The position numbers and the translations under genes were made by a program. This document shows, piece after piece, positions 8,023-16,887 of a stretch of 64,000 bases of DNA. Source of the DNA: Paenibacillus_AP thailandensis (GTDB lineage: Bacteria > Bacillota > Bacilli > Paenibacillales > Paenibacillaceae). Where the stretch lies: the NCBI RefSeq assembly GCF_042685365.1, contig NZ_JBHUMY010000007.1, positions 1-64,000 on the forward strand. Reading direction: 5' to 3'. Numbering within the stretch: the first letter of the stretch is position 1; every line of letters begins with the position of its first letter. The notes beneath the pieces were generated by a model. It saw only the letters and a program-made list of their open reading frames with translations, made no database searches and was not told the origin of the DNA.

Positions 8023-10497
8023 TTATGCGCTATGTTTGCGGTAAAGCTCGGCGAACCGGTCGGGAGGCAGAGGAGGACTGTACAAATAGCCCTGTACGGA
8101 ATCGCACTGATGGCCTTTTATAATGTCAAGCTCTTCCGCCGTCTCCACGCCTTCGGTAACGACCTTCAAGTCCAAATTGTGAGCGATGACCACTAACGAT
8201 TTGAAGATCATCTGCTTCCGGTAATCGGAAACGATATCGTGAATAAACGATTTATCCAGCTTCAAATAGTGGATCGGCACGCTTTGCAAATAGCTGAGAG
8301 AAGAGTAGCCCGTTCCGAAATCGTCCAGCGACAGCGCAAGCCCGAGCCGCTTCAGCTCGTGCAAGATGCGGAGCGTATGATCGGGATTGTCCATAAAAAT
8401 GCTTTCCGTCAGCTCAAGCTCGATCTGCTGCGGACGAACCCCCTCTTCCGAAATGATGCTTTGAATCGTATGTACAATATTTTTTTGCTGAAACTGGATC
8501 ATCGACATATTGACGCTGACCGAAAGCTGCGGAAGGCCTTGCTTCTCCCAACGCTTCACTTGCCGGCAAGCCTCGCGGAGCACCCATTCCCCAAGCGGGA
8601 TAATAAAGCCCGTCTTCTCCGCAATCGGGATAAACTCCATCGGCGGCACCATCCCGAACTCCGGATGCTTCCAGCGGAGAAGCGCCTCCGCCGCGTAAAT
8701 TCGGCCGCTTTCCAGGTCGACCTTCGGCTGGTAATAAAGCATAAATTGGTTGCTCTCCAGAGCGGGGTACAACCCGGATTCCAGCATAACCTCCTTCTGG
8801 GGCAGCTCGTTCATGGAAGGCGTATAAAGCCGGCACGTATTGCGTTGTTTCTTCGCCGTAAACAGCGCCAGATCGGCTTCCTTGAGAAGCCGGTCTCCGG
8901 TCTCGGCATTTAATTCCGCTTCCAGGCTCATCCCGATGCTTGCCGTAACGTAAAAAACCCGCTCCTGCAGCACGACCGGCTTCGCGATTTCCAGCAGCAA
9001 ATCCTCCGCCATCCGCCCCGCTTGGTGCAGATGGCCGACATTTTCAAGCAGAACGATAAACTCGTCGCTTGCAAATCGGAATACTTTGCCGTTATCCCCG
9101 ATCGTATCGGCAATCCGCTTCGCGATATGCTTGAGCAGCATGTCTCCCGTCGTGAAGTCCAGCTTATCGTTTACGTGCTTGAACCGGTCCAAATCGATGA
9201 AAAGCAACGCCGTTTGTCCCGTCTTGTTTGCGGCGGAGCCGGCGCTCTCGACGTACCGGTTATAGCCGTACCGGTTCGGCAGGCCCGTGAGCAAATCATG
9301 CGTAGCCTGATGGCGCACAAGCTCCTCCGCTTCTTTGCGGTAATCGATCATCCGGTTAAAGTGGATGGCCATCAAACCGAATTCGTCCTTCGTGCGGATA
9401 TCGAGCTTGTGGCCGATGCCGCCTTTCGCAAGCGCGGACGAAACCTGAACGACCTGCATAATGTTGTCGACGACGACCTTTTTAATGAGATAGACCATAA
9501 GCGCGATCAAAGCGCCAAGCGCGACGATCGCCAAGACGACCGTCTGCTTGACGCTGTCGTAGAAGCCGGCGAGCATCTCGCTTGCCGGAACGAATATCTC
9601 GAGCCTCCACGTGCCTTGGGCAATCGGAAGCGGATAGGTTAGCTGCAGCAGCCGCCCCTCTTTCCCTTCGCCATCGACATAACGGACGGCAGGAGCCGCT
9701 TGTCCGCTGCCATCTTGACGCTCTGCCTCCCCCATGTATGGGTTGGCCGCTTCGGCATCCGCATGGACAGGCATCGCAAGCCGTTTCCGGTCCATACCGT
9801 TCGCCGCATAGAAACCCTCTTCGGTCACAATCGCCGCGTAACCGTTCATAGGCCGCAGCTTCTCGATCATCGTTTGCACGTCCGCAAGCCGCAAATCGCC
9901 GCCGATCATCCCGGCATAACGCCCGCTTTCGTCCCGAACGGGCAATGCAAACGAAAGAAGCGGAACGGATTCACCGCGGATCGTTTCGTAATGGGGCTCG
10001 GACAAAACAAGCTTGCCGCCGGGCTGTCGTTTAAGCCGCGCAAATCCGTTCTCGGCCGCTTCGGGCAAACGAACGGATGCCGTCGACCGGCCGCCTTCCG
10101 CTTCCCGTCCCGCCGTTAATCGAAACCGGTCCTGTCCTTGCCCGAACGCTCCCGGCTCCCATGCCGTATAAACTTGAAGCAATTCGTTGTGATCTTCAAG
10201 CAGCTTGTCCAGAACACCGGCGGCTTCCTCATCTCTCCCTTCCGCTTCCTCCTGGCGCGCTATGCTTAGCAGCACCGCTCCCGATGTGCGGAAGTCCGCT
10301 TCAATCCGATTCGTTATATTTCCGAGACGGTTCAGAAACGACATCGCTTCCGTTTCGGCAATCAACTCGCCTTGCTCCAGACTCATCTCATATTGCTTGA
10401 CCAAGTGAAGCGAGACGAGCCCCAGGAACGAAAGCGTAATTAAGATTGCAAGAGTAGAGACTAATTTCTGCGCTATGGTGTACCTTATCCCGCTCAA
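8023..10497 (-). CDS. Membrane sensor with HAMP, degenerate GGDEF and EAL domains
   Basis: Predicted cyclic di-GMP phosphodiesterase. Order in 824 residues: transmembrane helix (about 10-30), large extracellular dCache-like sensor (about 35-310), second transmembrane helix (about 320-342), HAMP (to about 395), GGDEF (about 395-560), EAL (about 575-820). The GGDEF signature reads ASDEF and no RxxD I-site precedes it, so cyclase activity is doubtful. The EAL part keeps its catalytic motifs: EALLRW, ELTES, LDDFGTGYSS, VTEGVET and QGYLYS. The start is a TTG with a weak ribosome binding site, so the exact N-terminus is uncertain. It is transcribed alone. It could lower c-di-GMP that would otherwise activate the Pel operon 10 kb away (inference). 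Confidence 0.93.
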   Translation of the reverse strand: MSGIRYTIAQKLVSTLAILITLSFLGLVSLHLVKQYEMSLEQGELIAETEAMSFLNRLGNITNRIEADFRTSGAVLLSIARQEEAEGRDEEAAGVLDKLLEDHNELLQVYTAWEPGAFGQGQDRFRLTAGREAEGGRSTASVRLPEAAENGFARLKRQPGGKLVLSEPHYETIRGESVPLLSFALPVRDESGRYAGMIGGDLRLADVQTMIEKLRPMNGYAAIVTEEGFYAANGMDRKRLAMPVHADAEAANPYMGEAERQDGSGQAAPAVRYVDGEGKEGRLLQLTYPLPIAQGTWRLEIFVPASEMLAGFYDSVKQTVVLAIVALGALIALMVYLIKKVVVDNIMQVVQVSSALAKGGIGHKLDIRTKDEFGLMAIHFNRMIDYRKEAEELVRHQATHDLLTGLPNRYGYNRYVESAGSAANKTGQTALLFIDLDRFKHVNDKLDFTTGDMLLKHIAKRIADTIGDNGKVFRFASDEFIVLLENVGHLHQAGRMAEDLLLEIAKPVVLQERVFYVTASIGMSLEAELNAETGDRLLKEADLALFTAKKQRNTCRLYTPSMNELPQKEVMLESGLYPALESNQFMLYYQPKVDLESGRIYAAEALLRWKHPEFGMVPPMEFIPIAEKTGFIIPLGEWVLREACRQVKRWEKQGLPQLSVSVNMSMIQFQQKNIVHTIQSIISEEGVRPQQIELELTESIFMDNPDHTLRILHELKRLGLALSLDDFGTGYSSLSYLQSVPIHYLKLDKSFIHDIVSDYRKQMIFKSLVVIAHNLDLKVVTEGVETAEELDIIKGHQCDSVQGYLYSPPLPPDRFAELYRKHSA

Positions 10498-10649
10498 CTT
10501 CCGATCAGCCCCTCATCCTGCAGCTTTATAAAATTCGACGTTTTTTGCCAAAATATGATATGGACTTAGTATACTTGACAAAATGAAAGGGATTCAATCC
10601 TCAATTTGCGAACAGCTTGTCTTGCCGGCCGGAAACGATACGGTAAACA

Positions 10650-10686
10650 AAATCCGCCCGCTTTCAGTTGGAAAGCGGGCGGATTT
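10650..10686 (-). terminator. Hairpin terminator after the secreted Pro-rich protein gene
   Basis: Perfect 15-bp inverted repeat AAATCCGCCCGCTTT / AAAGCGGGCGGATTT with a 7-nt loop, just past the stop. The following T-run is short (TTTGTTT on the minus strand), so strength is uncertain. Confidence 0.75.
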
Positions 10687-10698
10687 GCTGCAAGCCGA

Positions 10699-11319
10699 TT
10701 AGGACTTGCTTTTATATTTTGTGTTTGGCGTAGGGCTTGGCTTCTCGGACGGCTTTGGGGCCGGTTTCTCGTTCGGAGCCGCCGTTGGGCTCGGCATCGG
10801 TGCCGGAGTTGCCGTAGGCGCCGGGGTCGGAGTCGGAGCGGGAGTCGGCTCCACCATGCTCTGAGCCTGTTTTCCTTTGCTTTCGGCTTCCTTTTTATGC
10901 AATGTGCGCAGCTCTTGGCGCAATTGCTCCGCCGTTTTGCCTTCGGTAGCAATCCCGTGCATCGAGGCGATCCGGCGCAGCGTTTCCAGCCTCTTCGCCT
11001 TATGCTCCGCTACATACGCCTCCCACTTCGCTTTGTCCTTTTCGCGGACGGCAGCCACCTCTTTTTTGAGCTGCTCCGCGGATTTGCCGTCGGTTTTGAT
11101 GCCGAAATACTGCGCCGTCTCGCGAAGCCTTTGAAGCTTATGCGCTTCAAATTCCTCACGCGTTAACGCTCTATGGCCGCCATGCTCGGCCCTGTCGTCG
11201 CCGGGAACGTGCTGGCGTTCCTCGGGAAATGCCGAAGCTTGGACAAGCGTCCCGGGAACCGCAACGGAAGTGAGCAGCGCTGCCGTCAAGCATGCTGTCG
11301 TCAACCATCTTTTGTTCAT
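10699..11319 (-). CDS. Secreted protein with duplicated helical repeat and Pro/Thr-rich tail
   Basis: Function not recognised. ATG 11319 lies behind GGAAAGGTG. The 206-residue product begins with a Sec signal peptide (MNKRWLTTACLTAALL..., cleavage likely after VQASA). Two similar charged helical units of about 45 residues follow; each has a pattern like RLxxxxxxxGIxTxGKxAEQLxxE. The C-terminal 50 residues alternate Pro, Thr and Ala (PTPAPTPTPAP type) and end in Lys/Ser. Such a tail often spans the cell wall, but no LPXTG motif is present. It is monocistronic, flanked by a strong hairpin downstream and a divergent lipoprotein gene upstream. Confidence 0.8.
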   Translation of the reverse strand: MNKRWLTTACLTAALLTSVAVPGTLVQASAFPEERQHVPGDDRAEHGGHRALTREEFEAHKLQRLRETAQYFGIKTDGKSAEQLKKEVAAVREKDKAKWEAYVAEHKAKRLETLRRIASMHGIATEGKTAEQLRQELRTLHKKEAESKGKQAQSMVEPTPAPTPTPAPTATPAPMPSPTAAPNEKPAPKPSEKPSPTPNTKYKSKS

Positions 11320-11547
11320 ACTTTGCCACACCTTTCCATTCCACCGTTGTTTAGGGTTGATTTAGAGGGCAGACATGCCCTGTCCTGGATTATTTTACCC
11401 ATCGCCCTGCCGGAATAGACATCGGGTTCGCAACTTCGTTAATTGGAAACGGCGTCTCCCGCCAGGACGGTCCGAACCGATTGGTTTCCCGTCAAGTTGC
11501 GCATATTAAGCAGGAGTCCAACATATGAAAAAAGAGGTGTTCGATAG

Positions 11548-12276
11548 ATGCGCGGATTACACGGCCGAACCGTCAAAACGATAGCGATACTTGCGATCGC
11601 CGCCTCGTTGCTGCCGGCATGCGGCGGCAACGGGACCGGCGGCCAGGACGCGGGCAGCCCCGCCGGATCTCCGGCCGCAACGAACGGAGCCGCCCAAGAA
11701 GAAACCGGCAATCCGGAAGCGACCGCCTCTCCCGCTCCAACGGAAGGAGCGGAGCAAACCGCTCCTCCGGCCGGCACCGGCGAGAAAGGAGCGATCGCGG
11801 GCATTTCCGCTTCCGACGCAGCGGTCAATATTTTGTTTGCTTTAAGGCAACAAGACATGAAGCAATTTGCGGGATACGTGCATCCGAAGAAGGGGGTGCT
11901 GTTTTATCCGAGCGCGTCGATCGACAAGGATAAGGCGGCAACCTTCCAAGCTGGCAAGCTTCCTTCCTTGTCGGACGGTGAAGCCCGGGCCTGGGGGACG
12001 GATTCCGCGGGCAAAGCGGTCAAGCTTACGTTCGCCGACTATTACAAGCAATATATCTACGACCGCGATTACGCAACCGTCGAGCAAATCGGCAAAAACG
12101 AGCTGCTCGGCCCCAATAAGGACAAGTCGAATATCGCCGAACTGTTCCCGGACGCCTCCTTCTTCGACTACTATTACTCGGAAGGCTCGGCGTGGAGCAG
12201 CCTTGTCCTTGTGTTGGAGCATTCCGGCGACACTTGGTACCTGACGGGCGTCATTCACGACGCGGGCAAGCAATAG
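11548..12276 (+). CDS. Predicted lipoprotein of unknown function
   Basis: A 242-residue exported protein with a lipobox, LLPAC, the lipidated residue being Cys25, after a hydrophobic signal. A low-complexity Gly/Ala/Pro/Glu-rich linker (about 26-80) precedes a globular domain with aromatic patches (FADYYKQYIYDRDY, DASFFDYYYSEGSAW) and a C-terminal VLVLEHSGDTWYLTGVIHD segment. That last segment resembles DUF4878/NTF2-like stress-associated lipoproteins of Bacillota; I cannot name the family with certainty. ATG follows GAGGTG at 8 nt. It is convergent with the Pel operon and divergent from the secreted-protein gene. Confidence 0.85.
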   Translation: MRGLHGRTVKTIAILAIAASLLPACGGNGTGGQDAGSPAGSPAATNGAAQEETGNPEATASPAPTEGAEQTAPPAGTGEKGAIAGISASDAAVNILFALRQQDMKQFAGYVHPKKGVLFYPSASIDKDKAATFQAGKLPSLSDGEARAWGTDSAGKAVKLTFADYYKQYIYDRDYATVEQIGKNELLGPNKDKSNIAELFPDASFFDYYYSEGSAWSSLVLVLEHSGDTWYLTGVIHDAGKQ

Positions 12277-12311
12277 CGATTCCGGTTATCGGATAATGCG
12301 AAAAAAACACC

Positions 12312-12354
12312 CGAAAAACAGCAAACCGCCCGCGGCTTACGCGGACGGTTTGCT
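12312..12354 (-). terminator. Terminator of the Pel-type operon (possibly bidirectional)
   Basis: 15-bp stem with one mismatch (arms 12320-12334 and 12340-12354, loop GCTTA), T-rich on the minus-strand side. It lies between the convergent ends of the lipoprotein gene and the DUF4956 gene and may stop both. Confidence 0.8.
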
Positions 12355-12364
12355 GCTTTAAGGG

Positions 12365-13045
12365 CTATTGCGCGTAATCGCCCGTATAATTGACAAGGGC
12401 GACGTCTTGCACGCCTTCCAAATCGTTTAATTCGTTCACGAATGCGGTATTGTCGTCCCGAAGCCTGATTTCGACGGTCAGCTCGGTGAATTCGTTCCGT
12501 ACCGTCTTGGACTTCAGACGGTAATCCATTCGGCGCAGCTTCTCCTTCACGCCTTGCTGCGCCCGCTCGTCGTGGCGGATGATCAGCAGGAACGGCTGCT
12601 CCTTCAGTTTTTTGCGGGACAGAAAGACGAGTGTCAAGCCGATAAGAGCCGAGCCGAGAATGGCGATCGGATACAGCTTTGCGCCGGACGCGATGCCCGC
12701 CGAAACGGCCCAAAACATATAAACGATATCGAGCGGGTCCTTGACCGCCGACCGGAAGCGGACGATGCTGAGCGCGCCGACCATGCCGAGCGACAGCACG
12801 ATATTCGTGCTGATCGTCATAATGATCAGAGCCGTGATCATCGTCATCAGCACGAACGAAACGTTGTAGTTGTAGCTGTAGACGACGCCGCGGTACGTCT
12901 TCCGGTAAATCCAATAAATAAACATGCCGATGAGAAACGACGCTCCCAGCCCGTACACCACGTCGATATAGGATACCGTGCGGAAAGCTTCCAAATTGAC
13001 GATGCTTTTTTTGATAATATCTTGAAAATTGAGTATATCGCCCAC
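12365..13045 (-). CDS. DUF4956 membrane protein, last gene of the Pel-type operon
   Basis: A 226-residue integral membrane protein. About four transmembrane segments fill residues 25-145, with the family core GALSIVRFRSAVKDPLDIVYMFWAV, and a soluble alpha/beta C-terminal part of about 80 residues follows. DUF4956 proteins are commonly encoded next to VTC-type polyphosphate polymerase domain proteins and CotH, as here; their biochemical role is not established. GTG start behind GGAGG (GGAGGATAAGTTGTG), 16 nt after the VTC gene. The operon terminator follows 11 nt after the stop. Confidence 0.9.
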   Translation of the reverse strand: MGDILNFQDIIKKSIVNLEAFRTVSYIDVVYGLGASFLIGMFIYWIYRKTYRGVVYSYNYNVSFVLMTMITALIIMTISTNIVLSLGMVGALSIVRFRSAVKDPLDIVYMFWAVSAGIASGAKLYPIAILGSALIGLTLVFLSRKKLKEQPFLLIIRHDERAQQGVKEKLRRMDYRLKSKTVRNEFTELTVEIRLRDDNTAFVNELNDLEGVQDVALVNYTGDYAQ

Positions 13046-13061
13046 AACTTATCCTCCAGTG

Positions 13062-13775
13062 CTACTCTTTATGATAGGACAACAGCTTCGTCCGGCAGAT
13101 CAAATATTTGGAGATCGCCGAACGGACATGGCGGCCGGGCTGGATCAGCGGCCGGACGGGGGCGGGCAGGAACGAATCGTATTTCAGCTCCATTATAGTG
13201 ACCGGCCCCTGAAGCGCTTCGTTTAATATAAGCGCCTTGTCGAACAGATCGTACGAATTGACGGCCGCCGACAGCCTCTTGTCGAAGGTTAAGCGAACGT
13301 TTCCTTCCTCGAATATGTAGGCTTCGCGGACGTAATCGACGATGACGGCGGGACGGTATGCCCGGTGGGCAAGCACGTAATAAAAATCTTTCAGAAGCGG
13401 ATCCTTTTTATCGGCCAGACATAAGTAATCCCCTCGGATAATCGATTCGTATTCTTGAAACGCAAGAAGCGCCCCTTCCTTGCACACCATATCCCCGAAC
13501 TTGCTTTTCCTCTCCAGCATAATTCTGTCTTTGCTGCCGTTATAGACGCGAATGCGGTATTTGTCGCGCTTGAAGATGCCGTTTGCCTTGTCGTGCAGCG
13601 CATGGTCGTGAACGCCGTCGAAATACAGGCTGCGGATGCCGTAGCCGGCGTCTCCAACCGAATGATCGTCCAGGCGCATCAGCCTGGACGCCTCCCCACG
13701 CATTCGGACGTACTCATGCGCGTGCACGTAATATTTCAATTCATGCCGCAGTTTTTTGCCTTGGAATGTCATCAT
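13062..13775 (-). CDS. VTC-domain polyphosphate polymerase-like protein
   Basis: A 237-residue cytosolic protein with the VTC fold of the triphosphate tunnel family. Visible marks are the N-terminal RHELKYYVHAHEY segment, alternating basic strands (YRIRVYNG, MLERKSKFGD, VIVDYVREAY, VRLTFDKRL) and the closing MELKYDSFLPAPVRPLI strand. Charged residues in these strands line the tunnel in known members. Yeast Vtc4 makes polyphosphate from ATP; activity of stand-alone bacterial versions is largely inferred. ATG starts behind GAGGTG, 2 nt after the PelG-CotH stop, so coupled. Its placement between CotH and DUF4956 genes suggests phosphate-rich modification or priming of the exopolysaccharide (inference). 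Confidence 0.88.
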   Translation of the reverse strand: MMTFQGKKLRHELKYYVHAHEYVRMRGEASRLMRLDDHSVGDAGYGIRSLYFDGVHDHALHDKANGIFKRDKYRIRVYNGSKDRIMLERKSKFGDMVCKEGALLAFQEYESIIRGDYLCLADKKDPLLKDFYYVLAHRAYRPAVIVDYVREAYIFEEGNVRLTFDKRLSAAVNSYDLFDKALILNEALQGPVTIMELKYDSFLPAPVRPLIQPGRHVRSAISKYLICRTKLLSYHKE

Positions 13776-13776
13776 G

Positions 13777-16700
13777 TCAGTTCACCTCGAACTGCAGGAT
13801 GCCGTAATACGGCCCGTCGTCGTCCTCGTACATGTCGAACGAGGTTTGCGTATGTCCCTCGCTGTCGCGGGCAACCACCTTCCAATAATAAGTGCCCGGC
13901 TTCAAGCTGGAGATCGAGACGCCCGTTTCCTTAAGGCCGTTCTTGCTTTGGATCACGTTCGTAAAAGCCGGGTCGGACGCAACCGCCCAATCGTATACCA
14001 GGTCGTCGCCCTGCAGATCAAACGATACGTCCCAAGCGAACTGAAGCTGATTGCCGTTCTGAACGACCTCGTCCATATAAAACGGCTTCGGCTTCTCCAA
14101 ATCTTCAAGGAACAGCTTCATGCCTTGCTCCGGCGTATTCAGGATCATCTCGATATCGTCCGGCACATCCTCCAGCTTCATCGGCAAATAGTTCAAATCG
14201 GGCGCTTTAGCCCTGAGCGGATCGACGATCGGCGCATACCGCTCGAGCTGCTTGGCGATCGTATCCCGGTTAATGTAGCGGGACAGCTCCTCCAGCTTGG
14301 CCTTCAGCTGGTCGACATGCTCCTGCGTCCGGAAATAACGGTTGTGCAGCACGCTTCCCCAATAATTGCTGATTCCGCTTTGATAGGAGCGGATGCTGTT
14401 TTCGCTTCGCTGCAGTCCGAAAGCTCCGTCATAATCCCAAGGAAGGAAATACCATTTATCGGAGTTTAACGGCGAATACAAGTAATAGTTGTTGGCGTCC
14501 GTGTCCATGTTGTCCGTTAAAATGTTGACCGCGGTCCAAGTCAGGAAATTGTCCAAGTCAAAATGCTTCGCCATCACGTCGTCGATCGGAATCGTCGTGT
14601 CGTTGACGTCTTCGAGCATCGCGATCAGCTTCTCGTGATCCTCGCGCCCTTTGATTTCGAGTATCGTTTCGAACGCAGCCTTATCGTATGCCGGATCGGA
14701 TTGCAGTTTAATTTGCTCCGGATAGCGGTAAAACTCAAAAAACGCGACTTTGTACAACTCGCCGTACGGATCGAGCCAATGCGATTTCAGGAACGTTTTG
14801 TTCGGCTGTTCGATTTGCGTATACAAGCCGTAATCCTCGAATGCGGCCTGCCCCTTCCCGTCCGAAAGATCCTTGACGTATAAATGGACGAATTGCGTCC
14901 GCAAGCTTGTAAAATCGGCGATTTGCTCAAACAAATCAAAAGCCAGCTTGTTGCGAAGCCGGGACGGATCCGCCGAATGCTTGTTTAAATTGATGGTCGT
15001 TTGGCCGAGCCAAGGGCCGGCTTCGTCGTCGAGCTTGATCTGGTACGATTTTTGGGAAGCGTAGCGGGCCGTGTTGCCCCGCAGGCTGATTTTGGCGTTC
15101 GGTTCGGTCTGGGCGTAGCCGAAATCGCCGGCTTTCGGGCCGCTTCCGTCGGCGGCGCCCTCCTGCATAATGATGTTCATGCTGTCTTCGCTGTACCGGT
15201 CCGTAATCCGGTTCAAGCCGTACCAGTCCAGCCCGGATTCCGCATCGTTCTCCGGAAGAACGGTCACGTACAGCGTTTTGACCGAGCCGTCCTCGTCTTG
15301 GGCGTATATGCGTTTATCTTCGGCAATGCCCGTGGTCGACGCGACGATCGACTGGGCGGTCTCGCCCGGTGTTCCGCTCTGCCCGGACGCGTCTTGCGTA
15401 TCGGCTTCCGCCGAGCATGCCGCCGTGGCGAGCGCCGTTACAAGCAAAAGCGCCGCGGCGGCAAGCTTCCTTCCCCGTCTGCCGGACCTTCCGGCGTTCG
15501 TGTTCGCGGCGCGAAGCGGCTGCGCGCAGAAGGTGTAGTAGTCGATGTTCCGCAGCATATGAAGCAAGCGGGCCAGCGCGGCGCACAAGCCTGCAAACGA
15601 AGCGAGCAGCATGCCAAGGCCGTCGTCCCCGGAGTACATCGTCCAATAAGTAAGCGCGGCGTTTAATGCAACGAACGTCAAACTGATCCAGAGCACCCCT
15701 TTGCGGTCGTCGAAATAAAGCAGCAGATGAAGCACGACAAACATGGCGATAAACAAAAAATAACCGAGCGCCAGCAGCATGAATACGTCGAGCTGCGCCA
15801 TCGTAAAGCCGACCGCGGGCAGCAGCATCATGCCGGCCGCGATGGACAAGACGGTAAACAGCAGTTGAATTTCCAGAACGAGACTGATTTGGCGCACCAG
15901 CGTATCCTGCATATTCCGTTTGGCCCGTTCGACGTCCCTGTATGTCCCGCCCTCGAGCACATTCCGGTAATAAAGCCGAAGCTTCTCGAAAAAAGACGTT
16001 TCCACGGTTACGACAAACGTCACCAGCGTCGGAACGACCGACATGTAAGCGTAAAAAACCGGCATGTCGAAAAACGGAGCGCTGTAATAAGCGCCGGCGA
16101 CGACATGCTTGTCCGGTCCCGTCCAATAAACCAAATTATGAATGTACACGCCGGAATAAAGAAAAGTGCCCATAAAAAACAAGGACGGGTATTTGCGCGC
16201 ATAGGAAAAAAACGAAAAATAATCCTCGCTCGAACGAGCCGGAAAAATATGCTCAAAATGAACCCCATTCAGCAGCATGATCGCGAGAAAGCCGGCGTCC
16301 GCGGCAACCAAAGCCGACGTGACCGGGTCCCAGCCGGCGTAACCGAGCAGCAGCCAGCCGCTTGCAAGCGCGATGACGACCCCGATCAGAAAACTGCGGA
16401 CGATCCGTGCGTAATCTTTAAGCGCGGTCAAATAAACCGCTTGTATCCAAATCGCGAACAACGCCATAAAAAAGACATAAGCCGCAGCCTTATAGCCGAG
16501 CCCCGCCTCCACCCCGGACAAAAAAAGGGCCGCCGCCAGCCCGCTGAACGGCAAGCCGACCGCCAAACCTCCGTAATAGGAGGATATAATTTGCGGATAT
16601 TTTTTCTCGAAAATCATGTCCGATATGTACCTTGTCAGAACCATCGACAGTCCGCTCGAGATGATAATGGAAAAAACGAAGCCGTAAGTGACGGTGGAGA

Positions 16701-16887
16701 TAAATAGCTGCCACTCCAGATAAGAGCTTTCGAAATGCGTCATGATCCGCTGCATCGCCGCAATGAGAACCATGCACAAAATCATGGGCCCGACCGTCGT
16801 CATGGACGAATAAGCGTATGCCCTCACGTTGTTGATCAGCCCGTGTTCACGGAACATCTTTCTTAATTCAAAGCCGATTCCGGCCAT
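13777..16887 (-). CDS. pelG: PelG-CotH fusion: Pel exporter joined to a CotH-kinase domain
   Basis: One continuous 1036-codon frame. Residues 1-455 are PelG, the polytopic (about 12 helices) exporter of Pel polysaccharide, starting with the typical MAGIGFELRKMF. Residues 467-491 look like a lipoprotein signal peptide (RRGRK, then a hydrophobic stretch, then ATAAC with Cys491). Residues about 590-880 are a CotH kinase domain with DTDANNYY and LPWDYDGAFG motifs, followed by a fibronectin-like C-terminal segment (GTYYWKVVARDSEG). CotH family members are atypical protein kinases. PelG is normally about 450 residues and separate, so the fusion places a kinase on the outer face of the exporter. ATG behind GAAGGAGGGG; overlaps pelF by 25 nt. 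Confidence 0.9.
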   Translation of the reverse strand: MAGIGFELRKMFREHGLINNVRAYAYSSMTTVGPMILCMVLIAAMQRIMTHFESSYLEWQLFISTVTYGFVFSIIISSGLSMVLTRYISDMIFEKKYPQIISSYYGGLAVGLPFSGLAAALFLSGVEAGLGYKAAAYVFFMALFAIWIQAVYLTALKDYARIVRSFLIGVVIALASGWLLLGYAGWDPVTSALVAADAGFLAIMLLNGVHFEHIFPARSSEDYFSFFSYARKYPSLFFMGTFLYSGVYIHNLVYWTGPDKHVVAGAYYSAPFFDMPVFYAYMSVVPTLVTFVVTVETSFFEKLRLYYRNVLEGGTYRDVERAKRNMQDTLVRQISLVLEIQLLFTVLSIAAGMMLLPAVGFTMAQLDVFMLLALGYFLFIAMFVVLHLLLYFDDRKGVLWISLTFVALNAALTYWTMYSGDDGLGMLLASFAGLCAALARLLHMLRNIDYYTFCAQPLRAANTNAGRSGRRGRKLAAAALLLVTALATAACSAEADTQDASGQSGTPGETAQSIVASTTGIAEDKRIYAQDEDGSVKTLYVTVLPENDAESGLDWYGLNRITDRYSEDSMNIIMQEGAADGSGPKAGDFGYAQTEPNAKISLRGNTARYASQKSYQIKLDDEAGPWLGQTTINLNKHSADPSRLRNKLAFDLFEQIADFTSLRTQFVHLYVKDLSDGKGQAAFEDYGLYTQIEQPNKTFLKSHWLDPYGELYKVAFFEFYRYPEQIKLQSDPAYDKAAFETILEIKGREDHEKLIAMLEDVNDTTIPIDDVMAKHFDLDNFLTWTAVNILTDNMDTDANNYYLYSPLNSDKWYFLPWDYDGAFGLQRSENSIRSYQSGISNYWGSVLHNRYFRTQEHVDQLKAKLEELSRYINRDTIAKQLERYAPIVDPLRAKAPDLNYLPMKLEDVPDDIEMILNTPEQGMKLFLEDLEKPKPFYMDEVVQNGNQLQFAWDVSFDLQGDDLVYDWAVASDPAFTNVIQSKNGLKETGVSISSLKPGTYYWKVVARDSEGHTQTSFDMYEDDDGPYYGILQFEVN

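Noticed and set aside
13777..16887. Treating PelG and CotH as two genes split by a sequencing error
   Set aside because: The frame is continuous with no stop and the domains join without loss of either core; kept as a fusion, with the alternative stated in the finding.
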